The notes under the pieces were generated by a model. That model saw only the letters and a program-made list of their open reading frames with translations. It ran no database searches and had not been told where the DNA came from. A stretch of 10,078 nt of DNA. Origin: Smittium culicis (Eukaryota; Kickxellomycota; Harpellomycetes; Harpellales; Legeriomycetaceae). The position numbers and the translations under genes are program-made. Location of the stretch: NCBI GenBank assembly GCA_001970855.1, contig LSSN01002561.1, forward strand, positions 1 through 10,078, written 5' to 3'. Every line of letters begins with the position of its first letter. Position 1 is the stretch's first letter. This document shows, in pieces, positions 1 through 7,712 of this stretch.

Positions 1-1
1 T

Positions 2-178
2 GGAAGTGATTATTCCGTGGAGTTTTTAATAAATGGAATGTTAAGGTCAAATTATACTATGGGTAATCTGGATATCAGTTTAGGCTCGATTGCTGTTTCA
101 GACATCTTAGTTTTTGTACCTGAAGTTGTTTCGCATATATATTTTATTGTGGATTTTATGTTGAATAGTTTTTTATAA
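2..178 (+). pseudogene. open frame entering from the left edge, unidentified
   Basis: A stop-free frame of 58 codons runs from the first complete codon of the window to TAA at 176-178, so any gene would begin outside the window. The conceptual product has mixed composition, with Asp, Glu, Ser, Asn and Gly among hydrophobics (for example GNLDISLGSIAVSDILVF), and ends in a hydrophobic stretch, IYFIVDFML, that could be a membrane segment. The plus strand here is G- and T-rich (G 38, C 16 in bases 1-180), unlike the flat desert further right. I noticed a faint likeness to the membrane region before the pore of mechanosensitive (MscS-type) channels, but it is too short to assign. It could be the tail of a real gene, a remnant, or chance. 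Confidence 0.22.
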
Positions 179-537
179 ATTCAAAATATTCTAGATTCTC
201 ATTATTTGTGGACTGATTTTATGTAAAAATATTAGTTCAATTATTTTAATTCATTTTAGGGAGTGAATTGGGAACAATTAAATTATGCTATTTTATATTA
301 GGAAGAGTATAAATGATATTTTTTGTGTATATTCTTTAAATTGGGCTATTTGAAGGTGGTTTTCCATTGTTGGTTTTCGCATATAATGAGAAATAAGTTT
401 TATCTAGTTCAATGAAAAAATTGTCACAAAATCTAATTTAACTAAATCTTCAATTGCTCCTGAATTTACTAAGAAATTTGCACTAACGAAAGATTTTAAG
501 GTATTTTAGTATACTTAAATTTCGAAAATAAAATGAT
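179..537. other. no supported gene; AT-rich spacer
   Basis: All frames are interrupted every 10-35 codons. The only stretch that reads smoothly is a 33-codon plus frame at 408-509, with a Lys/Thr/Ser-rich product ending LTKDFKVF. It has no start codon and no resemblance I recognise. The plus strand stays G-rich over C (row 301-360: G 15, C 2). No terminator or promoter pair stands out. Confidence 0.5.
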
Positions 538-726
538 TTAAAATTTTTTATGTATATCTAAAACATAGTCTTCACTAAATGGTAGCTTTCTGTGTAATAA
601 TGAGTGATGAAATTTACCGAATGCTTCTTTTGACATCACTCCTGCGCGATGTCGTTGTTTCCCCCACATTTTAGGAACAGAAATAATTATTAAAATCTTG
701 ATTTTATTTTCATTAGTTGAGAGATT
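538..726 (-). pseudogene. 62-codon minus-strand open frame, unidentified
   Basis: This frame is open from just after a stop at 727-729 to TAA at 538-540. An ATG lies at 667-669, giving a 43-residue product beginning MWGKQRHRAGVMSKEAF and continuing with a His/Leu/Lys-rich part (FHHSLLHRKLPFSEDY). That composition is more protein-like than the Ile/Asn/Lys/Tyr strings of the desert, and the segment is GC-richer than its flanks. Upstream codons extend the frame by 19 residues with a hydrophobic ILIII patch. No clear ribosome binding site precedes the ATG. The same bases are open on the other strand (611-754), so at most one strand is real. I do not recognise a family. Confidence 0.18.
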
Positions 727-754
727 CTACAAGTTTCGAAATAAGGCCTGGTAA
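611..754 (+). pseudogene. 47-codon plus-strand open frame opposite the previous entry
   Basis: This plus frame is open from 611 to TAA at 752-754. It contains NASFDITPARCRCFPHILG followed by a hydrophobic run and an aromatic/basic end, ERFYKFRNKAW. It has no start codon and no recognised motif beyond a CRC triplet. It overlaps the minus-strand frame almost completely. Open frames on both strands are what a local rise in GC produces, because stop codons are AT-rich, so coding status is undecided. Confidence 0.13.
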
Positions 755-1252
755 ATAGATTTTATTTGATTTATTTTTTTAATAAAAGAGAGAGCTTCAA
801 AAATTATACAAAGTTATACTCAATATAAAATAAAAATACGTAATAAATATTATACAGAAAAAATAAAGATTTCGACAAATTGGTAGTAGATTAACCTATG
901 AAGAATTTGATACTTGATTAATCAAATTATATTCGGTTTACATAAAAAAATGATAAAAATGAATACTTCGATTGATTCAAGCTGTATTTAACAAATTATG
1001 ATATGTGAAATAGTCTTTCACATATTTTACTAAAAAATAAACATTCTTATTGGCTATTTATCTACGTAGAATTCACATTCAGATAGTCTGGTTATTAATT
1101 AAATATAATATTCTTAGATGAACATCAATTTAAATGCACTCTGATTTTTCTTGCAGTTTATTTTTTACTGATTGCATGATTTATCAGAGAATATCGAGTG
1201 ATCGAATTATCGTCCCTTTATTTAAACTGATCTCGAGTATCTAGTTAGCCGT
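755..1252. other. no supported gene; holds one strong hairpin
   Basis: This is AT-rich sequence with short interrupted frames on both strands. Its notable element is the 10-bp hairpin at 1001-1025, listed separately. I see no promoter pair with acceptable spacing that leads into a supportable gene. Confidence 0.5.
1001..1025. terminator. 10-bp perfect hairpin with T-rich 3' side, terminator-like
   Basis: ATATGTGAAA at 1001-1010 is exactly complementary to TTTCACATAT at 1016-1025, with a five-base loop TAGTC. The plus-strand 3' side runs on into TTTAC. Such a stem and T tract could act as a weak intrinsic terminator. The stem has only two G-C pairs, and a perfect 10-bp hairpin is expected about once in 10 kb of DNA this AT-rich. 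The structure is seen directly; the function is inferred. Confidence 0.3.
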
Positions 1253-1267
1253 TTAGATACGGTTTTC
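1247..1267 (+). terminator. short GC-containing hairpin followed by TTTTC
   Basis: AGCCGT (1247-1252) pairs with ACGGTT (1259-1264) around the loop TTAGAT. There is one G-U pair, and the plus strand continues TTC. This resembles a very weak intrinsic terminator. It overlaps the stop of the minus-strand frame at 1253-1417 and lies upstream of the plus-strand island at 1440-1800. Chance is a serious alternative. Confidence 0.18.
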
Positions 1268-1417
1268 TAGCCTTACAGATATCTTAAACTTTTCTTCAAG
1301 AGGATATTTTAGACCTTTAATTACCAGATAATGCATAATCTTCGGGCTAAAGTTGATTAAACATTTTTTAAACAAGGCAGCGATTTCAAAACTGCCAACG
1401 TGTGCAAGAAATCCAAA
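1253..1417 (-). pseudogene. 54-codon minus-strand open frame, unidentified
   Basis: This frame is open from after a stop at 1418-1420 to TAA at 1253-1255, in a 30-38% GC segment. The product starts FGFLAHVGSFEIAALFKKCL and continues with a Lys/Leu/Glu-rich part ending ISVRLENRI. It has no start codon, so it would be an internal or C-terminal fragment. The AHxGSFE string faintly recalls the AHxGNWE motif region of lipid A acyltransferases, but no second motif supports that. A plus-strand frame over the same bases has only one internal stop, so strand assignment is open. Confidence 0.18.
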
Positions 1418-1439
1418 CTAAGTAGCGTATTTTATTGCA

Positions 1440-1800
1440 GATCTGGATCCTTGGTTGCATTTTCTGATTATTCCTCGAGCATTGATACTGACGCTAGGGT
1501 CTGAGAACTTGTTTCAAAATTTAAAAATTACCGGTTTTTAATTCTGAAAGCATGAAGCTTGCTGCAGTACCAGTTTTTGGATCCAATCTACGGGAGTTCG
1601 GAGAAGTTATGATGCTATATACAGAATCTTTCCTGGATCAGTACCAAATAAAACTGAAATATAATATAAGTTTTAATGTTATTCAAGAGTATTGGTATCC
1701 AGATACGGTTCAATTATTATGTGACATCGGGATTTTTAGTTTTTTCAGTTAGGCTAGGCGTCGCTGATTTGAAAGGACTCTGACTGAATCGATTAAATAG
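1440..1800 (+). pseudogene. candidate gene remnant in a 36% GC island; weak chorismate-lyase-like reading
   Basis: By hand count GC is 128 of 360 bases at 1441-1800, well above the window average. There are two readings. First, a 66-codon frame starts at ATG 1552 and ends at TAG 1750-1752; its product has mixed composition (for example NLREFGEVMMLYTESFLDQY) but no family I recognise, and no good ribosome binding site precedes it. Second, with frame changes, pieces appear in an order resembling proteobacterial chorismate lyase (UbiC): LDPWLHFLIIPRALILTL at 1443, WIQSTGVR near 1578 leading to IFPGSV, FKSIG at 1682, then ARR followed by a stop at 1753-1767 and LTES near 1780. In UbiC these would correspond to the N-terminal LxPxL region, the WxREV segment, LGxxPLG, WxRRS and LLxTE. 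Spacing is roughly compatible if a few short deletions are allowed. The resemblance was read by eye across three frames, so it is suggestive only. No UbiA-like partner is visible downstream. Confidence 0.2.
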
Positions 1801-1838
1801 TATCTGAGTATGATTTATAAATTTTATCACTTTATTGG

Positions 1839-1951
1839 CTTGTGCTAGTGCTTGTACTTGTATATAATCTTGGGATTGAATTTAGATCTCAGGTTGTGCT
1901 TGGATTATACACTTAATTCTAGGATTATACTTGAGATCTAACTAGGATTAT
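1839..1951. repeat. cluster of short direct repeats framed by a 9-bp inverted repeat
   Basis: GCTTGT occurs at 1839 and 1850, with ACTTGT directly after at 1856. GGATTATAC occurs twice exactly 20 bases apart (1902-1910 and 1922-1930), with a third partial copy, GGATTAT, at 1945. TAGATCTCA (1883-1891) and TGAGATCTA (1932-1940) form a perfect 9-bp inverted repeat with a 40-base loop that encloses the two GGATTATAC copies. Just outside, TTCCTGAGGAA at 1953-1963 is an interrupted palindrome. No transposase or recombinase gene is adjacent. Confidence 0.45.
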
Positions 1952-1989
1952 TTTCCTGAGGAACGAATAACCCTGTTATCAGAAAATAA

Positions 1990-2160
1990 ACATTTTCTTT
2001 GAGTTTGTTATGTTTTTGGTTCATTTTTTGGGTTTATGACAGCGTTTTACTTGATAAGACGATTATTGATTCTATAGAAATGATCAAAGTTTTCTCTAAT
2101 ATTTATACCCTTATAAATTTATTAGAGTTTATTAAAAAAACTAATTCAAACTGCCAATAA
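1990..2160 (+). pseudogene. 56-codon hydrophobic open frame, unidentified
   Basis: The frame is open from after TAA at 1987-1989 to TAA at 2158-2160. The product begins with an aromatic hydrophobic run (SLSLLCFWFIFWVYDSVLL) that could be a membrane segment. It continues with a more polar part, DKTIIDSIEMIKVFSN, and a Lys/Asn-rich end. It has no start codon. T-rich DNA readily yields such hydrophobic runs, so this is weak evidence of coding. Confidence 0.13.
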
Positions 2161-2255
2161 GTGTAACTCTTAACTAAATATATTATAAAAGTTATAAGAA
2201 ATATAAAAGCTAGGGTAATAGGAAAAAAAAAAGTTCTATAGCATGGATTTTATGA

Positions 2256-2430
2256 GAAGGATTATGTATTAAATATATAGATTTTTTATTTTATAGAGAT
2301 TGGCTGAAGAATGGAACTGATGATCCATTCTATCAGAAATAATCAGGTGATCGTCTTTTGGAGCTATTTATTACGCAAGTAATTCCATTACAAATTAAAA
2401 TACGCAAAGAAACAAATATTTTTATTTTTT
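2256..2430 (+). pseudogene. interrupted frame with one TAA, unidentified
   Basis: The frame runs from after TGA 2253-2255 to TAG 2430-2432 with a single internal stop, TAA at 2340-2342. It reads IDFLFYRDWLKNGTDDPFYQ before the stop and SGDRLLELFITQVIPLQIKI after it, then becomes Lys/Ile/Phe-rich. The varied composition around DWLKNGTDDPFY stands out from the surrounding AT desert, and GC rises locally over 2290-2380. I do not recognise a family. It may be a fragment of a once longer gene that lost one sense codon, or a chance run. Confidence 0.22.
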
Positions 2431-2432
2431 AG

Positions 2433-5400
2433 TCAATGAAAAAAAGTTAATTAGGATTTTTAATTCGAGTTAATAATAGTATTATAAAACTAATTTATTT
2501 ATTCAAAATTATTGTTAAAAAAATTCTTTTAGAAAAATTATATTGATCAGCGTATGTAAGAATGGCCTTAAGTCGCTTCAAAGAGCTTAAAAAAAATTAT
2601 TCAACTTTTTTTTGAATTTTAAAAGTTTACAGTATAATTAAAATAGGCTTTATAGATTTTAATATATTAAATTTTGTCCAAAAGTAATAAATTAAACTCA
2701 ATTGGTTTTACTAATTTAATTTTTAGTTTATAAAACAAGTATGATACGATAAAATGTTTTAATTCAAATAAAAAAAATTAAATATTTTAATTTTTTGCTA
2801 TAAATAAATTGATTTTTATTTTATGATTATTTAATACCAATTAATAATTCTAAAATTATTATTCATGTAAAAAAAATTTTTATAAATTGGCATAAAAAAC
2901 TATGAGATGCTAATAAGATCACTAATATCAACAAATGTATGTGATAAGAGTCAGCTAAGGACAAATAAGTTGGTTTAATAATTACAATTTATGTTATATA
3001 AATTATAAAATAAAAAATATAATTCAATAGCAGTTCAGATTAGACTCTATTCTAAATGGAGAAACATTTATAAAATAATTAAAAAAACAAAAATTTATCT
3101 TTTAATTAAATTTTCTACAAGGCTGATATAATTTAAATCTAGATGGATTTCGAGAGAAAATAAAGGAGAAATAAGTGATTAATTGAATCAATATCTACTA
3201 CTCAAAGATGTTGTAATGTGATTTTTATACATATAAAATGAATTAGAATCTGTTCTGTAAGATAAAACGATGAAATTAATTTAAATTTCCGTGAATATTA
3301 TGCAATATCATTTCTTGAATAAGCCACCTCACTTAGGTTTTAGAAATATTTATTCATGATTAATTATGAATATTTTTTCATGTAAACATTACTATTGATA
3401 TGCTAAAAGGTAAACTTCATTGGATTAAATTTCGTGCAGATCGAGGGAAAAAAAATATCAATAATTTTTAATCTTAATAAAAGTAGATATACGTACTTTA
3501 GGTAGAGTACAATAGGTAATAGGTTATATTAATGTTTTAAATATATCCAAGAGCTTTATCCAATCTAAAAAGGTACGGGATAAATCAGGAAATTTTTTTA
3601 AGTATAATTATAGTTTATCATAACATTAAATACGTAACAGAATAATAGAAAATCACAAAAGATTATTTTATATACCACAGAATAATCAATTCTAGCCCTC
3701 GTATAGAATTATCTTGAAAAGTTAAAAGAATTTCATTGAAAAACTAAGTGAATGTAAATGGAATAATTTTTATAAATGCTATAAAGTAAATAATATATTA
3801 AAAAATCTCTGATAAATATAAATTTAATTATTTCATAAAGATGTAAAATCATAGTTATTTGGTTTTGTATATTTATTGCAATAATTATAACATGATAAAT
3901 TAATTTTAAAAAGATAAATTTATTTAATATATAAATTTTTATAATTTTTATCAGTTTACAAATATCGCTATAATTTAAAAGTAGTACGATAAAATATTTA
4001 ATAATAATCAAAAAAATTTTGAATCTTCAATGGAAAAAACAACAATAAATTCTGCTTAGGTATTTCTTCAACCTATGAGTTATACTATAGCAGGAGTTAT
4101 TTTGTTAATTAGCACATATTAAATTTAGTAATGGATTAAATTTGAAATTGCTTATTCATATAAAAATATATATTAGGTAGCCTGTTTTTTTTTTAAGAGC
4201 GAGATAAATCAAAAAATATGATAATTTTAATTTGACTGGTTAGTACAGTGCCAATTATTGGCTTGATAATGATAAATTATATATTGTGCTACCAGAAAAT
4301 GTATACTATGCTACATTTAAAGATGATTTTTGGTATAATTTCATTCCTCGAATAATAGATTTTAACTCTAGTAATTTTTCAAATATTACTTCTTAAATAT
4401 TCTTATTTATTCGGTAATAATTAATTTATTAGGAATAAAAGGTATACGTGGTTTTTAAATTTTAAATTTTTGTCTATTTTATGCACTTTATGGAAATAAA
4501 AAATAAGGCTCTATTTCTAGATTAAATGACTTTGGCAAATTTTCTATAATTATTAGCTTTTTTCTACTAATTTATATGATTAATTGGATAATTTTTAATA
4601 ACATAAATTTATATACCAGTTGATTATTTACTTATAATTTTTTTGTAGAAATTTTACTCAATAGGGTAAATTCTTGGTGAGTAATCGATATTTTTGAAAT
4701 TTTCATATAATAGTTGGTCTATTATAGTGTTGTATCATAGATATGTTATTAAATATTTTACTAAACTCGTAAAATTGATTATATATTATAACCAAGAAAA
4801 ATTAAATTATAGCTCAATAAAAGATATACTCCTGAACGGTGGAAATACACTATAAAACCATCAAAAATTGATATAGCGAGGTTTATTAGTCTACGCGCTT
4901 AGCTTTATAACTAATTTCTACTTTTGATCTAATAAATAGTATTAAATTTATGAAGTTTGGGTTTATTCAAAATTAAAATTAAGGTAAGCGAGCTCCAAAA
5001 CTCTAAATTTTTCGCCATATTCATATGAATTATTTTTAAGTTTCGGTCTATAGATAATTAAATCAATTAGAATAATTTATAGTAAACATATTGCTTGTTC
5101 ACAATCTAAATTTTTCATAAAAAAAAACGCCATTTCTGAGGGAAAAAAATCCATGTGCTTTCATGATTATTCTCATGATAATTTATAGTTATGTATTATA
5201 AACCAATAATTTTTTAACGAATTTATCGCTAATTTCCACTGAGGAATTGATTTAATATATTATCTATTAATGTTTTAAAATTCAGACGAATTTAGAGGCT
5301 GAGGTTAAGTTTTCGAGATAGTGAATATTATCAAAACTTACAAATAATAAAAAAATTATTAAAGTCTGGTTATTTATTACTATTTTAAGTAAAATGACAA

Positions 5401-5562
5401 TAAATTAAAATTTAATATTGGTATATAAAACTAAAATTTAAATTTTATAAAAAATACTCCCATAAATTAATAGATTAAATATAAAATTGAATGAAAAAAA
5501 ATTATATTTAAAATCGATATTGAAATTTATTGAAACAAAAATCATAAAAATTCAAAAAAAAT
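2433..5562. other. 3.1 kb AT desert with no supported gene
   Basis: This stretch is about 15-25% GC with dense stops in all six frames and many A or T runs of 6-10 bases. A 92-codon minus-strand frame at 3733-4011 lies in its most AT-rich part (rows of 7-10% GC). Its product is almost only Ile, Tyr, Leu, Lys and Asn, so I do not call it. Small GC bumps carry short unassigned frames: MALSRFKELKKNYSTFF at 2562-2615 plus, and a 29-codon plus frame at 4813-4902 containing RYTPERWKYTIKPSKID. A near-perfect 22-base palindrome sits at 3351-3372. Confidence 0.65.
3351..3372. repeat. 22-base near-perfect palindrome
   Basis: TATTCAT at 3351-3357 is mirrored by ATGAATA at 3366-3372 around an ATTAAT centre. 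Only one mismatched pair breaks the symmetry, and it would be G-U in RNA. It could be a hairpin or a dimeric protein site, but AT-rich DNA produces such symmetry often. Confidence 0.3.
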
Positions 5563-5584
5563 TATAACTATAACTATAACTATA
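5563..5584. repeat. TATAAC hexamer microrepeat, about 3.7 copies
   Basis: Three perfect TATAAC units are followed by a partial TATA. This is a simple sequence repeat in otherwise AT-rich spacer. It is probably replication slippage, with no sign of function. Confidence 0.7.
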
Positions 5585-5609
5585 GTAGATAATAACTATC
5601 TAAGCTGAG

Positions 5610-5639
5610 TTGAGAATGTTAACAGCGAATAGTTCTCAA
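5610..5639. other. 7-bp hairpin with 16-base loop
   Basis: TTGAGAA (5610-5616) is exactly complementary to TTCTCAA (5633-5639). There is no T tract, so it is not a standard intrinsic terminator. It lies at the left edge of the G-rich island beginning near 5740. Confidence 0.25.
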
Positions 5640-5741
5640 TAACGGCTAATAATATAAAAATGCAATAGTAAAGAATTAAGCGAATACAAAGCTAACCTCA
5701 ATGCATAAACTGCCTTTTATTTCAACTTAAATAACTTATAA

Positions 5742-6040
5742 GTACCATCTCAAGTATATTTAGAGTTAAATAGGTATTTGTATGTCTGGTAGTCTCTTGA
5801 TACGGCAGAAATAGTTTTGGGTTTGATTTTAGTGTTGTTAGGTTCAGCTCATAAACGTTTTCAGTATATATAAATGTGTTCATGTTTAAGAGGCGGAGAA
5901 TAGAGTGATATAAATGTGCTAATATTTTTAGGTTTTTTTTATTTAGGTAAAGCATATTGAGTTATAGAGATAGATATCCATTATTTTGTGAATTCAAATC
6001 CTATATCTACAAGCTTTTTTTACAGCAGTTAATTATTTAT
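5742..6040 (+). pseudogene. G-rich island with an interrupted membrane-protein-like plus frame
   Basis: On plus, 5761-5940 has G 42 and C 13 by hand count. One plus frame from 5742 to TAA near 6031 has only four internal stops in about 97 codons. It includes a hydrophobic run, TAEIVLGLILVLLGSAHKR, at about 5803-5846 and a second, INVLIFLGFFYLGKAY, near 5905-5955. A different plus frame at 5992-6116 reads LYLQAFFTAVNYLYHQFFER without a stop, as a frame change would give. The opposite strand is open for 77 codons at 5722-5955, with an Asn/Thr/Leu/Tyr-rich product. Strand choice rests only on the strong G over C bias, and no family is recognised. Confidence 0.18.
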
Positions 6041-6144
6041 ATCATCAATTTTTCGAGCGGTGGGTATCCGTGATTAATGTACTTTGCGTTGCGTGGAGTA
6101 CAATAAAAAAGTAGTTTTGCATAAAACATGAATTTTGTACCCAT
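6037..6144 (-). CDS. tiny 35-residue minus-strand frame, doubtful
   Basis: ATG at 6142-6144 to TAA at 6037-6039 encodes 35 residues including LLFYCTPRNAKYINHGYPPL. Composition is varied and local GC is raised, about 38% in row 6061-6120. There is no convincing ribosome binding site, and the plus strand over the same bases is also partly open. It is too short to identify and may be chance. Confidence 0.12.
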   Translation of the reverse strand: MGTKFMFYAKLLFYCTPRNAKYINHGYPPLEKLMI

Positions 6145-6597
6145 GCCCTCAATTGGATGTATTTTATTTTATAACTCAAAATAAGATAAGAATGATTTTA
6201 ATATTAAAATTTATTTTTAGAATCTCAAAGTTATTAATAAAATAATTATTAAATGGTATTATGGATAAAAAAAAAAAGCCTGTTTCTTTCATTATAGCTT
6301 TTATTTGGATTTATATTAAAATTAATGTGAATTCATAAATATTAAATTTGATATCGTTGAAAATATGACATTTATCAGTTTCATGTGAATTTAATCATAA
6401 TTATATTTTAATCTCCGCGACGATTAATTATTTGCCTATAACTCTGAAATAAAAGATAAAATAAATTATAGTTTACTCTGGACTTGTACCTGTGGGATAA
6501 TACTATGGTATATTGGTAGTATGCTTATTTTTTTTCTTATTTATATTTTAGTTAGCATGATTTTATTATTAAATATTTATTGTTATAATTTCAATAT
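6145..6597. other. no supported gene
   Basis: AT-rich spacer with stops in every frame at short intervals. A run of 11 A bases near 6265 followed by GCCTGTTTCTTT lacks a stem, so I do not call it a terminator. Nothing else stands out. Confidence 0.5.
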
Positions 6598-7127
6598 TTA
6601 TTTCAGCGTGTTAAAACAGTTGGTACACCCGATGGAATAAGCTCGATGAGGTTCCCAATTTTTTATCTTTTTGAAAATTTTTATTTCTAAACTATTTTCC
6701 ATTAGCTAATTTTAACAGATTAACAAAATTACAAGCGTAATCATTAGCGAATAAGGGTAAATTCTATTCAAGAAAGATAAAATACGATATGTAAATGGAA
6801 GAAATAGATAGATTCAGAAAGATATTAAAAAAGAGTTGAATCCTGGGAAAAGGTGAATCGCACCCTCATTCCTTAATATCATATAATATATTATTATTCC
6901 AAAAAATAAAGTATGTACATCATTATTCTTCTACTATCTCCTTCTAAGATAATCCAAATGATAACAGATAAATATAACACTATAGAGTTGGAACGCAACA
7001 GCCTATTATCGCGAATTAACCTCCGATAATAATCAATGAGATCTTTAATTGCACGAAATGCTATCGGTATCCCAAAAAAGTTATATGCAAACTTGTCTAT
7101 ATACCACTTGTAATATTGATACGACTC
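6598..7127 (-). pseudogene. extended minus-strand gene-remnant candidate with one frame change
   Basis: Two overlapping minus-strand frames give about 530 bases of unusually open sequence. The first is open for 77 codons (7127 down to TAA 6894-6896) without any ATG, GTG or TTG near its beginning. It reads YNFFGIPIAFRAIKDLIDYY, then basic RRLIRDNRLLR, then a hydrophobic run, SIVLYLSVIIWII, ending GDSRRIMMYI. The second, one frame over, runs from 6930 to TAA 6598-6600 with stops at 6814-6816, 6712-6714 and 6706-6708. It contains LRNEGAIHLFPGFNSFLI, IYLFLPFTYRILSFLNRIY and, after an ATG at 6700-6702, KNWEPHRAYSIGCTNCFNTL with a CxxC pair. The alternating basic and hydrophobic segments suggest a former multi-pass membrane protein. 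The plus strand is C-rich over 6901-7140, which fits a minus-sense gene if coding strands here are G-rich. The family is unknown and chance is not excluded. Confidence 0.27.
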
Positions 7128-7514
7128 TCATAGTTCAATTTAGAATATTCCGGCGTTGAAATTTAGTATTTTGACCCATCGCAATAAATTTTTTTATTTT
7201 ATTATAGGTATAACTGTATAGAGTTTTAAAAAATCAATAATGGTTTTTTTGCTTTATTATTTAGGTATTTATATACAATATGTCGTAGTAAAATCATAAG
7301 AGCCAATGATATGAATTTAGTATGTTTTGAAAGTGATAGTATGTTGTTGTTTTTTTTCTCTTTGTACAAAGAAAATCCAAGATCCTCATTATACAAAGAT
7401 TTTTTTTCAACACCAAAATACCAACTTAATTAATACTTTACGATATTTTTAACTGATATATTCTTTACTTTATAATTACTATATCTCTCTATTAAAACTT
7501 AACTTTATCATTAT
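7128..7514. other. no supported gene; contains a base-composition switch
   Basis: There is no sustained frame on either strand. The plus strand at 7201-7380 is G-rich (G 28, C 13), while 7381 onward is sharply C-rich. The 14-bp palindrome at 7359-7372 sits beside the switch, next to an uninterrupted T tract. The stretch looks like spacer. Confidence 0.5.
7359..7372. repeat. 14-bp perfect palindrome TCTTTGTACAAAGA
   Basis: The 14 bases equal their own reverse complement. A poly-T tract precedes it and an A-rich stretch follows. TACAAAG recurs 20-30 bases downstream, just before another T tract. It could be a dimeric protein binding site, but no neighbouring gene allows a guess at which. Confidence 0.4.
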
Positions 7515-7712
7515 TTACTCTATTATACGCCACTTCTTACTAAAAGTAAGAAAGATGTTATCACAGAAAAGGTATAAAAGCCCCTTAAAAAACTCTTTTG
7601 TTATTTTATCAAAAAATTTTATAATTAAATAACACCTAACAAATATAACTCTCTCTAAAGACCAAAATAAAACAAAAAGTAAAATACTTGTGCTTATTAA
7701 ACAGTGAAACAC
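7515..7712 (-). CDS. 65-codon minus-strand frame from a GTG, doubtful
   Basis: GTG at 7710-7712 to a stop at 7515-7517, with TAA immediately upstream, so no longer start exists. The product is hydrophobic and basic: ISTSILLFVLFWSLERVIF would be a plausible single membrane segment, followed by FFDKITKEFFKGLLYLF and a Lys/Trp end. No ribosome binding site is evident. The minus strand here is strongly G- and T-rich, so Phe, Leu, Val and Trp codons arise easily. The plus strand also has a 19-codon open run in this interval. It is probably not a functional gene. Confidence 0.18.
   Translation of the reverse strand: MFHCLISTSILLFVLFWSLERVIFVRCYLIIKFFDKITKEFFKGLLYLFCDNIFLTFSKKWRIIE

Noticed and set aside
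1146..1156. Pyrimidine tract plus CAG resembling a 3' splice site (also at 1431-1440 and 6595-6606)
   Set aside because: Such strings are common in T-rich DNA. No paired donor and no exon with supported coding follow, so introns cannot be argued. The sites are kept in mind only because a eukaryotic source is not excluded.
3733..4011. 92-codon minus-strand frame, the longest started frame in the window
   Set aside because: It lies in the most AT-rich part (rows of 7-10% GC). The product is almost entirely Ile, Tyr, Leu, Lys and Asn with no motif, and the length is within the random expectation.
5722..5955. 77-codon minus-strand frame
   Set aside because: Low-information Leu/Asn/Thr/Tyr composition. 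It opposes a strongly G-rich plus strand with a more protein-like interrupted frame, and its length is within chance.
6610..6620. GTTAAAACAGT repeated at 8331-8341
   Set aside because: A single 11-base dispersed match in 10 kb of AT-rich DNA is expected by chance.
7360..7371. CTTTGTACAAAG as a phage attachment core
   Set aside because: No integrase, no second copy as a flanking direct repeat, and no tRNA end nearby. A 12-14 bp palindrome alone is not evidence.
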